DNA from: Pedobacter sp.
GTDB taxonomy: Bacteria > Bacteroidota > Bacteroidia > Sphingobacteriales > Sphingobacteriaceae
Reading direction: 5' to 3'
Length of the DNA: 10,831 nucleotides
Assembly: GCA_004295885.1 (NCBI GenBank)
Contig: SEDG01000053.1
Location: forward strand, 1 to 10,831
The position numbers and the translations under genes were made by a program. Of the stretch, positions 1 through 7,021 are shown one piece after another. The notes beneath the pieces are model-generated. The model made no database searches and was not told the DNA's origin. It saw nothing but the letters and a program-made list of their open reading frames with translations. Position 1 is the stretch's first letter. Each line of letters begins with the position of its first letter.

Positions 1-417
1 GAAGGTGGCATTGTGTATCATTACAAGGGAGAAAATGGGAAACTTGAAGCAGTTTACTACAAAACCTTCGTAGACTGTGTTGGCCAACCTCATTTAAATT
101 ATGATCAGTTTCCGTTTAAAAGTTTAGTAGTTGACCGAACGATTAGTCCAGCTAAATTAAAATTCTATTCTAAACAAGAAGGTGAGGCGGCTAGAATTGT
201 TGACGAAAAAGCAGTAGATTTAACTGAAGCAGGCGATTATTACTTGAAAGTACCAGGAATTGCTATTAATGATAATTTTAATGTGGTTAATGCATATGGT
301 GCGTTTAACGAACGAATTTTTATAATGGCCGTTCCTTATATTGGCGGTTTTAATCCAGATTATTCTGGCCTTGATTTTTCTGAAGAAGCTTCCAGTAGAA
401 TTATTAAAAGTATCTAA
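1..417 (+). CDS. Probable FAD/NAD(P)-binding oxidoreductase, C-terminal part (5'-truncated)
   Basis: The frame is open from the first base (it reads E-G-G-I-V-Y-H) to a TAA at 415-417, so this is the last ~138 residues of a gene that begins outside the window. The fragment has short beta-strand-rich stretches (VDCVGQPHL, DYYLKVPGIAI) and ends in PYIGGFNPDYSGLDF followed by a helix (EEASSRIIKSI). That ending resembles the C-terminus of Bacteroidota proteins annotated as FAD/NAD(P)-binding, where a glycine-containing loop near the end closes over the flavin. The Rossmann GxGxxG motif would lie upstream and cannot be seen, so the family call is from pattern memory and moderate only. No signal peptide or membrane segment is visible in this part. 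A strong terminator lies about 80 nt downstream, so it is the last gene of its transcript. Confidence 0.55.
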   Translation, partial: EGGIVYHYKGENGKLEAVYYKTFVDCVGQPHLNYDQFPFKSLVVDRTISPAKLKFYSKQEGEAARIVDEKAVDLTEAGDYYLKVPGIAINDNFNVVNAYGAFNERIFIMAVPYIGGFNPDYSGLDFSEEASSRIIKSI

Positions 418-496
418 GCAACAAATACTTACACATTCTAAGAATATCGATAATAATTAACTTTTATAACCGTATATAATATAGGTTAAGTAAATA

Positions 497-534
497 AAGC
501 GGGGGCAAGGCGGATGAATTGTTCCCGCTTTTTT
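497..534 (+). terminator. Rho-independent terminator after the oxidoreductase gene
   Basis: A 12-bp stem (497-508 with 519-530, containing two G-U pairs) closes a 10-nt loop and runs into six T residues (529-534). It ends the upstream oxidoreductase transcript. It also separates that transcript from the small gene at 560, which therefore needs read-through or its own promoter. Confidence 0.85.
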
Positions 535-559
535 GTTATTTTTCGTGATATTTATTCAA

Positions 560-787
560 ATGTCATGCTCTAAAAGAAAAACTCCAATCTTCGGTTATAC
601 CACAGCTACCTCAGAAAAGCTGATGAAGAGAAAATGGAATAAAAGTTTTAGACGAGTTGCCAGGGCGTTCCTACTAATCGAGAAAGAAATTCCTGTTAAG
701 AAACAGGCCGTTAGCGATGTTTGGGAAGGTGGAAAAGATGGTAAGTTGTATTGGAAAGGACATGCTCAAAAAGACATGCGCAAATAA
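560..787 (+). CDS. Small basic conserved-type hypothetical protein (75 aa)
   Basis: I cannot assign a function. The product is a 75-residue basic protein beginning MSCSKRKTPIFGYTTATSEK, followed by a Lys/Arg-rich helix (KLMKRKWNKSFRRVARAFLL, about residues 20-39) and a tail with VSDVWEGGKDGKLYW. The short 'KRKTPIFGYTTA' start resembles small hypothetical proteins I associate with Bacteroidota, and the mix of basic and aromatic residues looks coding rather than random. I chose ATG at 560. The frame is open from a TTG at 533, but that start lies inside the terminator T-tract and would add a hydrophobic leader (LFFVIFIQ) unlike the rest. There is no signal peptide with the ATG start. The stop lies 3 nt from the stop of the convergent VOC gene. 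Nucleic-acid or ribosome binding is conceivable from the charge, but that is a guess. Confidence 0.6.
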   Translation: MSCSKRKTPIFGYTTATSEKLMKRKWNKSFRRVARAFLLIEKEIPVKKQAVSDVWEGGKDGKLYWKGHAQKDMRK

Positions 788-790
788 GTC

Positions 791-1168
791 TTAATCTCTA
801 AAAATAGTTTCTATTAATATCTTTTGAGGTGTATGCAAAAAGATGCGTTTAATCTTTAATTCAGGGACATCCATTAATTTGAAAGGGATCTTCATCGCTA
901 TTAATTTTTTTTTAAAAGCGTCGTAATCTTCCATAATCAAGGCAAAATGGTCAATTGCTTCAGTTGAGTTATTTGGAGTTTCTACTGTACCTACAGGACT
1001 TTTTATAATGTGTACCAAAGGCGAATCCTTCCAGTATAACCAATATCCATCTACTAAAGCGGCGATGGTTTCAGGCCTTTTACCTTCAACTAAATCAAAT
1101 ACTGAAACCATAAAATCTCTAGTTTCCTTTAAATGGTTGGTACGAATAGTAGCGTGATCAATATGCAT
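791..1168 (-). CDS. VOC-superfamily (glyoxalase/dioxygenase-like) protein
   Basis: This 125-residue protein has two beta-alpha-beta-beta-beta halves typical of a single-chain vicinal-oxygen-chelate protein: one starting HIDHATIRTNHLKETRDFM and one starting AIDHFALIMEDYDAFKKKL. The likely metal positions are present: His5 in the first strand, His53 in LVHII, His74 in IDHFA and Glu120 near the end in ILIETIF. Members of the family usually bind a divalent metal as dimers and act as lyases, dioxygenases, epimerases or antibiotic-sequestering proteins; the substrate here cannot be told. It looks cytoplasmic, with no leader. The gene stands alone, convergent with the small gene at 560 and divergent from the DUF1573 gene. 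A TAAATTTG element lies 16 nt upstream of the ATG. Family assignment is firm; function is open. Confidence 0.85.
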   Translation of the reverse strand: MHIDHATIRTNHLKETRDFMVSVFDLVEGKRPETIAALVDGYWLYWKDSPLVHIIKSPVGTVETPNNSTEAIDHFALIMEDYDAFKKKLIAMKIPFKLMDVPELKIKRIFLHTPQKILIETIFRD

Positions 1169-1184
1169 AAGATGATTTATCTTT

Positions 1185-1192
1185 CAAATTTA
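1185..1192 (-). promoter_or_regulatory. Candidate -7 promoter element for the VOC gene
   Basis: Read on the minus strand this is TAAATTTG, a full match to the Bacteroidota sigma-A -7 consensus TAnnTTTG, placed 16 nt before the ATG. No good TTTG -33 box is visible at the expected distance, so the call rests on one element and position. Confidence 0.4.
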
Positions 1193-1207
1193 GGATAAAA
1201 ATAGTTT

Positions 1208-1231
1208 GTCATTCCGACTTTGGAAGGATCT
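1208..1231. repeat. Possible dispersed repeat fragment in the divergent spacer
   Basis: The stretch GTCATTCCGACTTTGGAAGG, continuing into ATCT, resembles short intergenic repeats with a 'GTCATTCCGA' core that I recall from Pedobacter-like genomes. It contains a small TTCC/GGAA hairpin. Its base composition is more balanced than the surrounding A+T-rich spacer (1169-1398). Only one copy is present here, so repeat status cannot be shown from this window. Confidence 0.3.
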
Positions 1232-1360
1232 AAAATAAGAAATATCAAATAGAACCTTCAAAATGCTAATAATCTGTACTCGGCACAAGTCTGCATTAGA
1301 AGCAACAGATGTTTTAAGATATTTTTTACAAAACTTTTAAAATCAAAGCACTAGCTGATT

Positions 1361-1368
1361 TACTTTTT
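1361..1368 (+). promoter_or_regulatory. Candidate -7 element for the DUF1573 gene
   Basis: TACTTTTT matches TAnnTTTG at 7 of 8 positions and sits 30 nt before the ATG at 1399. If real, transcription begins close to 1372, which would exclude the upstream in-frame ATG at 1369 as a start. The -33 region has only a loose CTTTT match. Confidence 0.3.
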
Positions 1369-1398
1369 ATGTATATTCGATTTAAGATTTATAAAAAT

Positions 1399-1794
1399 AT
1401 GAAAAGATTAATACTCCTTTTTGCAGTAGTACTAGGTTTTACTGCGATGACAGCGATGCATGTTGATACTGAGCCTCAGTTTAAATTTGAAAAAGAAACT
1501 TATGATTTTGGTAAAGTAAAACAAGGAACTCCAGTTACCGCTGTTTTAAAGTTTACAAACGTTGGTGACAAACCATTAATTTTAAGTGCAGTTGAACCTA
1601 CTTGTGGCTGTACAGTAGCTGATTTTACTAAAACTCCAATTAAAAAAGGAGCAACAGGTACTATTAGTTTAACTTATAATGCTGCAGCTATTGGTCAATT
1701 CACAAAAGAAACTACAATTAGATCTAACGCAACAGAAGCTGTAAAAAAGGTATATATTAAAGGCGAAGTAGTTGCTACTGTAACTTCAAAATAG
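1399..1794 (+). CDS. Exported DUF1573 (ASH/MSP-like beta-sandwich) protein
   Basis: A 131-residue secreted protein. The ATG at 1399 gives a clean signal peptide (MKRLILLFAVVLGFTAMTAM). The in-frame ATG at 1369 would put ten residues, several of them charged, in front of it and is less likely. After the leader comes one DUF1573 domain (residues ~28-124) with its hallmarks: FEKETYDFGKV, FTNVGDKPLIL, the TCGCTVADF motif with Cys69 and Cys71, PIKKGATGTISLTY and the closing strand VYIKGEV. This fold is an immunoglobulin-like sandwich common in Bacteroidota envelope proteins; its molecular role is poorly known, and binding or assembly in the periplasm is the usual suggestion. The two cysteines could be structural or redox-active. 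It appears monocistronic, closed by a strong terminator at 1827. Confidence 0.88.
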   Translation: MKRLILLFAVVLGFTAMTAMHVDTEPQFKFEKETYDFGKVKQGTPVTAVLKFTNVGDKPLILSAVEPTCGCTVADFTKTPIKKGATGTISLTYNAAAIGQFTKETTIRSNATEAVKKVYIKGEVVATVTSK

Positions 1795-1826
1795 TAGTCG
1801 ATTTACGAATAACAAAAGAAAATTTC

Positions 1827-1862
1827 AAACTCCAGTCAGTAAAATGACTGGAGTTTTTTTTT
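1827..1862 (+). terminator. Rho-independent terminator after the DUF1573 gene
   Basis: A perfect 12-bp stem (AAACTCCAGTCA, 1827-1838, pairing with 1845-1856), a 6-nt loop and a run of nine T (1854-1862). It lies 32 nt after the DUF1573 stop codon. Confidence 0.92.
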
Positions 1863-1989
1863 AATTGTATATTCCAAATTACCATATATATAACCTTTCA
1901 AAGCCGAAGCGATATATTTTAAAATAAAACCTTTAACTCCTATTGGTTGTTATAACATAGTCTTTGTAGAAAATAAAAATTTAAAGATT

Positions 1990-2853
1990 ATGAAATTATC
2001 AATATTAATACCCTCGGTTTGTGTGGTCGCTATGATGGCTACTGGCTGTGTGAGTAACAAAAAATTCGCCGAACTGCAGTCTACTAATACTAAGCTGCAA
2101 CAGAGTAACGAACAACTCAATCAGCGTTTACAAGCTAGTGAAAGTGACGCATCTGGCGGAAAAATTAGAATAAAAAGTTTAGAGGAGCAAATTGCTGCTG
2201 AAAAAGCTAATGCTGTTGCTTTACAAGCAGCATTAAATAAATGTTTAAATTCAAGTAGCCAAGGGAATGTGAACATATCTAAATTGGTTGATGAGATTAA
2301 CAGTTCTAACAAATACATTCAGCAATTGGTAAACGCCAAAAACAAAAGCGATTCGTTGAATATGGTTTTAACCAATAATTTAACACGTTCATTAAGTCAA
2401 CAAGAAATGAGCGATGTTGATGTGCAAGTGTTAAAAGGAGTGGTTTACATTTCTTTATCTGACAATATGCTGTACAAATCTGGTAGTTATGAAATCTCTG
2501 ACAAAGCAGGAGCAACGTTGGGTAAAATCGCTAAAATTATCTCAGACTATAGCAATTATGATGTGTTAATTGAAGGTAACACCGATAATGTGCCTATTTC
2601 TAAACCTAACATCAGAAATAACTGGGATTTAAGTGCTTTAAGAGCATCGTCAGTTGTACAGGCATTACAAAATACTTATAAGGTAGATCCTAAGCGTTTA
2701 ACTGCTGGCGGACGAGGAGAATACAATCCTTTGGTATCTAACGATAACGAAGCTAGTAAAGCAAAAAACAGACGTACGCAGATTATCATTACACCTAAGT
2801 TAGATCAGTTTATGGAGCTAATAGGCAAAGCACCAGCTGAAACTAAACCTTAG
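1990..2853 (+). CDS. OmpA/MotB-family outer-membrane lipoprotein
   Basis: A 287-residue protein. Its lipoprotein signal ends in the lipobox ATGC, with Cys20 as the expected lipidated residue. Residues ~24-85 are a heptad-like coiled coil rich in Gln, Asn, Lys and Glu; a Ser/Asn-rich linker follows. Residues ~145-268 form an OmpA C-terminal peptidoglycan-binding domain: VVYISLSDNMLYKSGS, then GNTDN with Asp199, then NWDLSALRASSV with Arg218, then NRRTQIII. Asp199 and Arg218 match the pair that holds the diaminopimelate stem peptide in OmpA-like domains. The longer loop between them (VPISKPNIRNNWDLS) is MotB-like rather than Pal-like. The protein probably tethers the outer membrane to the cell wall. 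No flagellar or gliding genes are adjacent, so a motor role is not supported. It appears to be a single-gene transcript. Confidence 0.9.
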   Translation: MKLSILIPSVCVVAMMATGCVSNKKFAELQSTNTKLQQSNEQLNQRLQASESDASGGKIRIKSLEEQIAAEKANAVALQAALNKCLNSSSQGNVNISKLVDEINSSNKYIQQLVNAKNKSDSLNMVLTNNLTRSLSQQEMSDVDVQVLKGVVYISLSDNMLYKSGSYEISDKAGATLGKIAKIISDYSNYDVLIEGNTDNVPISKPNIRNNWDLSALRASSVVQALQNTYKVDPKRLTAGGRGEYNPLVSNDNEASKAKNRRTQIIITPKLDQFMELIGKAPAETKP

Positions 2854-2956
2854 TCATTTAACGGTTTTCAGTTTGCAATTCCCCTTGGGATGTAAGATGC
2901 ATAGTTTACCGTTTTTAAATATTATGGAATTCTTTTTCTAAGGAATGCCTCTAATG

Positions 2957-2993
2957 AAAAACCCTCGACAACTTGTCGAGGGTTTTGTTTTTT
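2957..2993. terminator. Bidirectional terminator between convergent genes
   Basis: The stem AAAACCCTCGACA (2958-2970) pairs perfectly with 2974-2986 around a 3-nt loop. A T-rich tail follows on the plus strand (2983-2993), and the five A at 2957-2961 give a T-run on the minus strand. It lies between the stop of the OmpA gene (2853) and the stop of the convergent 95-aa gene (3028), so it can serve both. Confidence 0.88.
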
Positions 2994-3027
2994 AACTCTT
3001 TTATTAAATTTCGGGTTGACTTGTTAA

Positions 3028-3315
3028 TTAAAAAGTCGGCTTATCAGGTCCACTCTCATTGATGTTTTCCCAGTTATCCGCCTTTTCGTGTTCTTTTTGA
3101 GCATATTCGGCTGCTTCATTGTGCACGTTTGCAACTTTATCGGGTTCCGAATTTTCTTTAAAATCCTTATTGCCATCTTTATTAACACTATTAGGCATCA
3201 TATCCAAATTTTCGGCAGCTGGCTGCGCTTCACTTTGTTTTTTTGGGATGTCATGTTCATGAGCGGCTTTATCATGGTTTTTTCCTAAGCCTGCAATATT
3301 TTCGTTTGTTTCCAT
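3028..3315 (-). CDS. Small hydrophilic, probably disordered protein (95 aa)
   Basis: I do not recognise a named family. The 95 residues are dominated by Glu, Asp, Lys, Asn, Ala, Pro and His, with no Cys, a single Trp (W82) and no hydrophobic segment long enough for a core, signal peptide or membrane helix. Short stretches such as NHDKAAHEHD and NEAAEYAQKEHEKADNW could form amphipathic helices. This composition recalls stress- or desiccation-associated hydrophilic proteins of Sphingobacteriaceae, but that is only a resemblance. It has the ordinary start ATG at 3315 and no strong ribosome-binding site, as usual in this phylum. It lies 75 nt downstream of the response-regulator gene on the same strand, across an A/T-tract spacer without a clear terminator. 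It could therefore receive read-through from the signalling operon. Confidence 0.6.
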   Translation of the reverse strand: METNENIAGLGKNHDKAAHEHDIPKKQSEAQPAAENLDMMPNSVNKDGNKDFKENSEPDKVANVHNEAAEYAQKEHEKADNWENINESGPDKPTF

Positions 3316-3390
3316 CTTGGTTAATTTTAGGTTCAGTTTAATAACAAAACGCTTAATTAAAAGTTTTTTTAAAAAAAAAGGAAATATGAA

Positions 3391-3783
3391 TTAAACAAGT
3401 TTTGTTAATTCTGGTAGGGAAAGTGGTTTTTTTAATAATTTAACTACGTAAGGATTGGCTTCTGCACGCTGAATATCACCAAAATCTAGGGTGGAGGATA
3501 GCATGGCAATAGTACATTTATCTGCGATATTCTTACTCAAGTTTTTATATTGCTCTAAAAAATCAAAGCCATCCATATCTGGCATTTGAATATCCAACAG
3601 AATAAAATTCGGCAGTCTTTCTGTCTCACTCGCATATTTATTAAGGTAATCCAAAGCTTCTTCTGCAGATTGACAGATGATCGTCTCGTCAAAAAGTTTA
3701 GACAAACTAATCAGCTTTGCGTTAATTTTTAAATCGATTTCGTTATCATCGATTAGCATTACCTTATTTGTCTTGTTTAACAT
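3391..3783 (-). CDS. Single-domain response regulator (REC only)
   Basis: A 130-residue stand-alone receiver. Counting from the ATG at 3783, the acidic pair is Asp12-Asp13 (VMLIDDNEID), the phospho-acceptor is Asp64 (FILLDIQMPDMDGF), the switch Ser is 96 or 97 (IAMLSS), and the conserved Lys of the KKP motif is Lys119. No output domain follows; the protein ends a few residues into the last helix (SLPELTKLV). Such proteins act as phosphate shuttles, sinks or allosteric partners. A GTG directly before the ATG could also start translation, giving one more residue; an AAGG lies just upstream. It is the last gene of the five-gene operon, 16 nt after the REC-kinase hybrid, and is the likely receiver for one of the two kinases. 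Confidence 0.9.
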   Translation of the reverse strand: MLNKTNKVMLIDDNEIDLKINAKLISLSKLFDETIICQSAEEALDYLNKYASETERLPNFILLDIQMPDMDGFDFLEQYKNLSKNIADKCTIAMLSSTLDFGDIQRAEANPYVVKLLKKPLSLPELTKLV

Positions 3784-3799
3784 CACCTTAATGGTTCTT

Positions 3800-4891
3800 T
3801 TAATCCTTATTATTATTCGGAATGGTTATTTTAAAGGTAGTTCCTTTATCTAGGTCTGAGCTTACAGAAATCCGGCCATCAATTTTATTTAACGCTTCTT
3901 TTACAATGAACAAACCTAAGCCACTTCCGTGGTGCACTTTACTCTTAAAAAATTGAGTAAAGATTTTTTCTAGATGTTCATTTAATATGCCCATCCCATT
4001 ATCGCTAATGCTAATATGAGCATAGTCTTGGTTTACGTCTACCTCAATATTTACTTTTTTGTTCTCCTCAGTTACTTTTTGGTATCTGATGGCATTTGAA
4101 ATTAAGTTACCAAGGATAACTTCAATCCTAAATAAATCACCCTTGAAAGGAACTTCTTGATCTACATTGATGGTAAACTGGGTGTCTTTGTCAGAATAAG
4201 AATAAACGTCTACAAGTTCTGAAACGAGGGTTTTAAAATCTACCTCACTAGAGTCGGTTGTGTTTTTATTGTTTTTATAATATTGCAGCGTTTTTTGGAT
4301 ATAATAATCGAGTTTGTTAGAGCAGGTTTCTATTAAACCCCAGTATTCGCCACTAGAGTTATACAAACCTTCCATTTTTACCAAATTAACAATGCCAATA
4401 ACCGAAACCAAGGGCGCCCTTAGTTCATGGGATATACTGTAGATAAATCTATTTAGCTCATTATTCGTTTTTTCTAGCTCTGCTACTTTATTACGTAAAT
4501 CAACTTTGGCCCTGTAAGCATCGTAAGCATTTTTAATGGAATTGTGTAACTCTAAGTCACTCCATGGTTTTTGTATGTACCTGTAAATGTCACCATGGTT
4601 AATTGCATCGGCAAGGGCGTCTATATCTGTATAACCAGTCAAGAGAATCCTAACGGGATCTGGGTAAGTTTCTACAATGCTTTTAAAAAATTCTACACCA
4701 GTTATTTTTGGCATTTTTTGATCGGCGATGATTACGTGTAAATCAACATTTTGCAAAATCTTCAGCCCTTCTTCTGCAGAAATAGCGGTGTAGATCTCAT
4801 ACTGACGTCTAAAACTAGCCTTAAATGCTTGTAGGTTATTTTCTTCATCATCGATGTATAAAATTCTTACACTTTGGTTTCTTGTTGGCAT
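3800..4891 (-). CDS. Cytoplasmic hybrid: N-terminal receiver + histidine kinase
   Basis: A 363-residue soluble protein with a receiver in front of the kinase. The receiver (~8-125) has Asp14/Asp15, phospho-acceptor Asp57 (IIADQKMP), Thr85 (LLTGYTD) and Lys108 (IQKPW), the RpfG-like type. A short coiled coil (~126-147) leads to a HisKA domain with His155 in SISHELRAP, then a HATPase domain with the N box (GNLISNAIRY, Asn262/Asn266), G1 box DNGMG (297-301) and G2 box GSGLGL (322-327). All catalytic features are present, so it should autophosphorylate; phosphorylation of its own receiver would tune it. There is no membrane segment, so input must come through the receiver, plausibly from the transmembrane kinase encoded 3 nt upstream. 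Its receiver is closely related to the one at 10166-10621. Confidence 0.93.
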   Translation of the reverse strand: MPTRNQSVRILYIDDEENNLQAFKASFRRQYEIYTAISAEEGLKILQNVDLHVIIADQKMPKITGVEFFKSIVETYPDPVRILLTGYTDIDALADAINHGDIYRYIQKPWSDLELHNSIKNAYDAYRAKVDLRNKVAELEKTNNELNRFIYSISHELRAPLVSVIGIVNLVKMEGLYNSSGEYWGLIETCSNKLDYYIQKTLQYYKNNKNTTDSSEVDFKTLVSELVDVYSYSDKDTQFTINVDQEVPFKGDLFRIEVILGNLISNAIRYQKVTEENKKVNIEVDVNQDYAHISISDNGMGILNEHLEKIFTQFFKSKVHHGSGLGLFIVKEALNKIDGRISVSSDLDKGTTFKITIPNNNKD

Positions 4892-4894
4892 CGC

Positions 4895-7021
4895 TTATTC
4901 GGGATTTACATTCAAGGTAATAATAAATTCTGTTCCAACACCTAGTTTAGATATAACATCTATATGACCTTTGTGTTTCTCAATAATACTGAACACGATA
5001 GAAAGCCCAAGTCCAGTACCTTCTCCGATATCTTTGGTAGTAAAAAATGGTTCAAAAATTCGATGTCTTGTTTCCTCAGTCATCCCTACACCGCTATCTT
5101 TAATACTTATTTTCACTTGTTGTTGTTCATACCAGCTCTTGATGGTTAAAAATTCTTCATCAGCAGGTACTTTTTTGCTTTTTATAGCCTGTATCGCATT
5201 TGAAACCAAGTTCATAAACACTTGATTTATTTTTCCTGGTTGACACTCCACTTTAGGTAAATTGCCAAGTTCACTAACAACTGTTAAATTGTCAGGCATG
5301 TTATTTCTAACCAAAACCAAGGTAGATTGCAAACCCTCGTTCAAATCGACAGGTTTCATATCGCTTTCATCGAGCCTGCTAAAGTTTCTTAAACTTCTTA
5401 TAATTTCAGCTGTTCGCTTAGCGCCCTCACTTATTCCAGAGAGCAATGAAACAATTTCATTATTAACAAAGCCTATGTCTATTTGTTTCTTAAAAGCTTC
5501 TATCTCTTCAACTTGAGCTTTTACATCGCCATCAAAATCAATTTCTTCGTATTTTGTAATAACATCTTTTAAATCGTTAATGTCTAACTCCAAAGGTTTA
5601 ATGTTAGAGGTTACGAAATTAATAGGGTTGTTTATCTCGTGGGCAATGCCAGCTGTTAACTGACCCAGAGCAGCCATTTTTTCGGCGTCAACTAGTTGCG
5701 ATTGTGTTTCTTTTAAATTTGTTAAGGTTATGTTAAGTGTAGAATTTGCACTTTGAAGTTCTTCTGTTCGCTCTTTTACACTTTTTTCTAGGATTATATT
5801 CTGCTCTTTAATTAATTTCTGATTTTCCAAAGATGCGTTAAGGGCTTGTGCTTGAGCTATTTCATTTTCTTTTTTAAAGAAGTTAATTTTATCCGCTAGT
5901 GCAAATGAAAGTAACAGCACTTCTAAAGCCGAAGAGATTTGTAAAAGATAAATTGTGAAGTTGTTGTATGGAATAATGCTGTAATCTTTTAAGATAAAGA
6001 AAATAGCACCAATAAATAATATTGTCCAAGCGATATTATAGTAACCAGCTGGTTTGAAATGCTTTTTAAAGTATACGTAATAGGATGTGGAAAGTGCTAA
6101 TACCACTCCAGTCATGATGATAACTTGCATGATCATGAAAGCAGTATGATTATCAAGCAGGAATATAGAACAGATTGTTAATAATATTAATACGATGTAA
6201 GTAATGAAAGCTTTATGCGCTCTGGGTGCAAAAACTTTAGTATTAAGGAAAGAAATCGTAAAAAGATCAGCAAATAATAAGGCTAGAAGAGAACAAAGTA
6301 CAACAGAGTAGCTGTTAAGCTGAGGAAGACTATTCCAAATATAAATCTCGCCATATCCCTGTATTGAAATTTGGGTGAGCCAAGTGAAAAGTATATAAAA
6401 GACATAATGAATATAGCTTTTATCCCTTACTACGATAAATAGGAACAGATTGTAGATGAACATAATGAGCATCACACCCGTATAAATACCAAAAAAAACA
6501 TCTTTAAATGAGTTGTTAGCAACTATATCATCTTGGGTGACAATCGAAATTTTTGCAATAAAGTTTTCATGAGATTTTAGCTTTAAATAGATAACCTCAT
6601 CTTTTCGCATCGTGTCTGCTAATAGATAGCTAATGCCTTGTACGTTTTTTAGCTTATCATAACCAGGCAAAGCTAACGGTTGTTGCAGACGAGGGATTTC
6701 GCCTTGCTTCTTCCTATACATTTCATAGCTTTTAACCCTACCTTGTTCGATAAAGAGGACTTTGTTATCGAATACTAAGTCCTTTGTGGTGCTCAATTTG
6801 ATCCAAAAAGTTGCATCCTCTACACCTAGATTTAATACCTCACGGTTGGGTAGCTCAACAAACAGCTTGTCGCCAACTTCTGTAGCCTTAAGTTTATTGG
6901 TATTATCTTTATAATATGCGACGTTAAAAGGCAAACTATCTTTTTTAAAGCTCCCATAGGTGCTTTTACCAGCAATAAGTAAGATAACTATCAATAATCT
7001 ATTGAGAGTGGTTAGCGTCAT
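4895..7021 (-). CDS. 7TMR-DISM transmembrane sensor histidine kinase
   Basis: A 708-residue membrane kinase. A signal peptide (~1-23) is followed by an extracytoplasmic beta-rich domain (~30-165) of the 7TMR-DISMED2 kind, seen in FWIKLS, YEMYRKKQGEIP and VIYLKLKSHENF. Seven membrane helices follow (~173-378, 7TMR-DISM_7TM). A coiled coil (~380-447) leads to HisKA with His461 in GIAHEINNP, then HATPase with the N box (FMNLVSNAIQ, Asn604/Asn608), G1 DSGVG (642-646), FFTTK (659-663) and G2 GEGTGLGL (666-673). DISMED2 resembles carbohydrate-binding folds and is thought to bind small ligands outside the cytoplasmic membrane. The ATG overlaps the TGA of the acyltransferase gene in an ATGA, a sign of translational coupling. 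That coupling makes it the natural candidate for sensing a product of the two upstream enzymes. The architecture is certain; the ligand is unknown. Confidence 0.93.
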   Translation of the reverse strand: MTLTTLNRLLIVILLIAGKSTYGSFKKDSLPFNVAYYKDNTNKLKATEVGDKLFVELPNREVLNLGVEDATFWIKLSTTKDLVFDNKVLFIEQGRVKSYEMYRKKQGEIPRLQQPLALPGYDKLKNVQGISYLLADTMRKDEVIYLKLKSHENFIAKISIVTQDDIVANNSFKDVFFGIYTGVMLIMFIYNLFLFIVVRDKSYIHYVFYILFTWLTQISIQGYGEIYIWNSLPQLNSYSVVLCSLLALLFADLFTISFLNTKVFAPRAHKAFITYIVLILLTICSIFLLDNHTAFMIMQVIIMTGVVLALSTSYYVYFKKHFKPAGYYNIAWTILFIGAIFFILKDYSIIPYNNFTIYLLQISSALEVLLLSFALADKINFFKKENEIAQAQALNASLENQKLIKEQNIILEKSVKERTEELQSANSTLNITLTNLKETQSQLVDAEKMAALGQLTAGIAHEINNPINFVTSNIKPLELDINDLKDVITKYEEIDFDGDVKAQVEEIEAFKKQIDIGFVNNEIVSLLSGISEGAKRTAEIIRSLRNFSRLDESDMKPVDLNEGLQSTLVLVRNNMPDNLTVVSELGNLPKVECQPGKINQVFMNLVSNAIQAIKSKKVPADEEFLTIKSWYEQQQVKISIKDSGVGMTEETRHRIFEPFFTTKDIGEGTGLGLSIVFSIIEKHKGHIDVISKLGVGTEFIITLNVNPE

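Noticed and set aside
1958..1966. TAGTCTTTG upstream of the OmpA-family gene as a -7 promoter element
   Set aside because: It has one base too many between TA and TTTG and no well-spaced -33 box, so it is too weak to list as a feature.
2121..2515. Two minus-strand frames within the OmpA-family gene
   Set aside because: They are antisense to a well-supported lipoprotein and show no domain or start signal.
3088..3288. Plus-strand 66-codon frame rich in Phe and Ile that looks like a membrane peptide
   Set aside because: It is the antisense of the hydrophilic 95-aa gene; complements of Lys/Glu/Asn codons read as Phe/Leu/Ile, which fakes a hydrophobic protein.
3362..3380. T7/A9 tracts just after the response-regulator gene, considered as a terminator or bent-DNA element
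   Set aside because: There is no G/C-containing stem, and A/T tracts of this length are common in this genome type.
4964..5516. Three open plus-strand frames of 61-84 codons inside the transmembrane kinase gene
   Set aside because: They lie antisense to conserved HATPase and HisKA sequence, their translations are low-complexity Ser/Leu/Phe, and the kinase frame explains the DNA.
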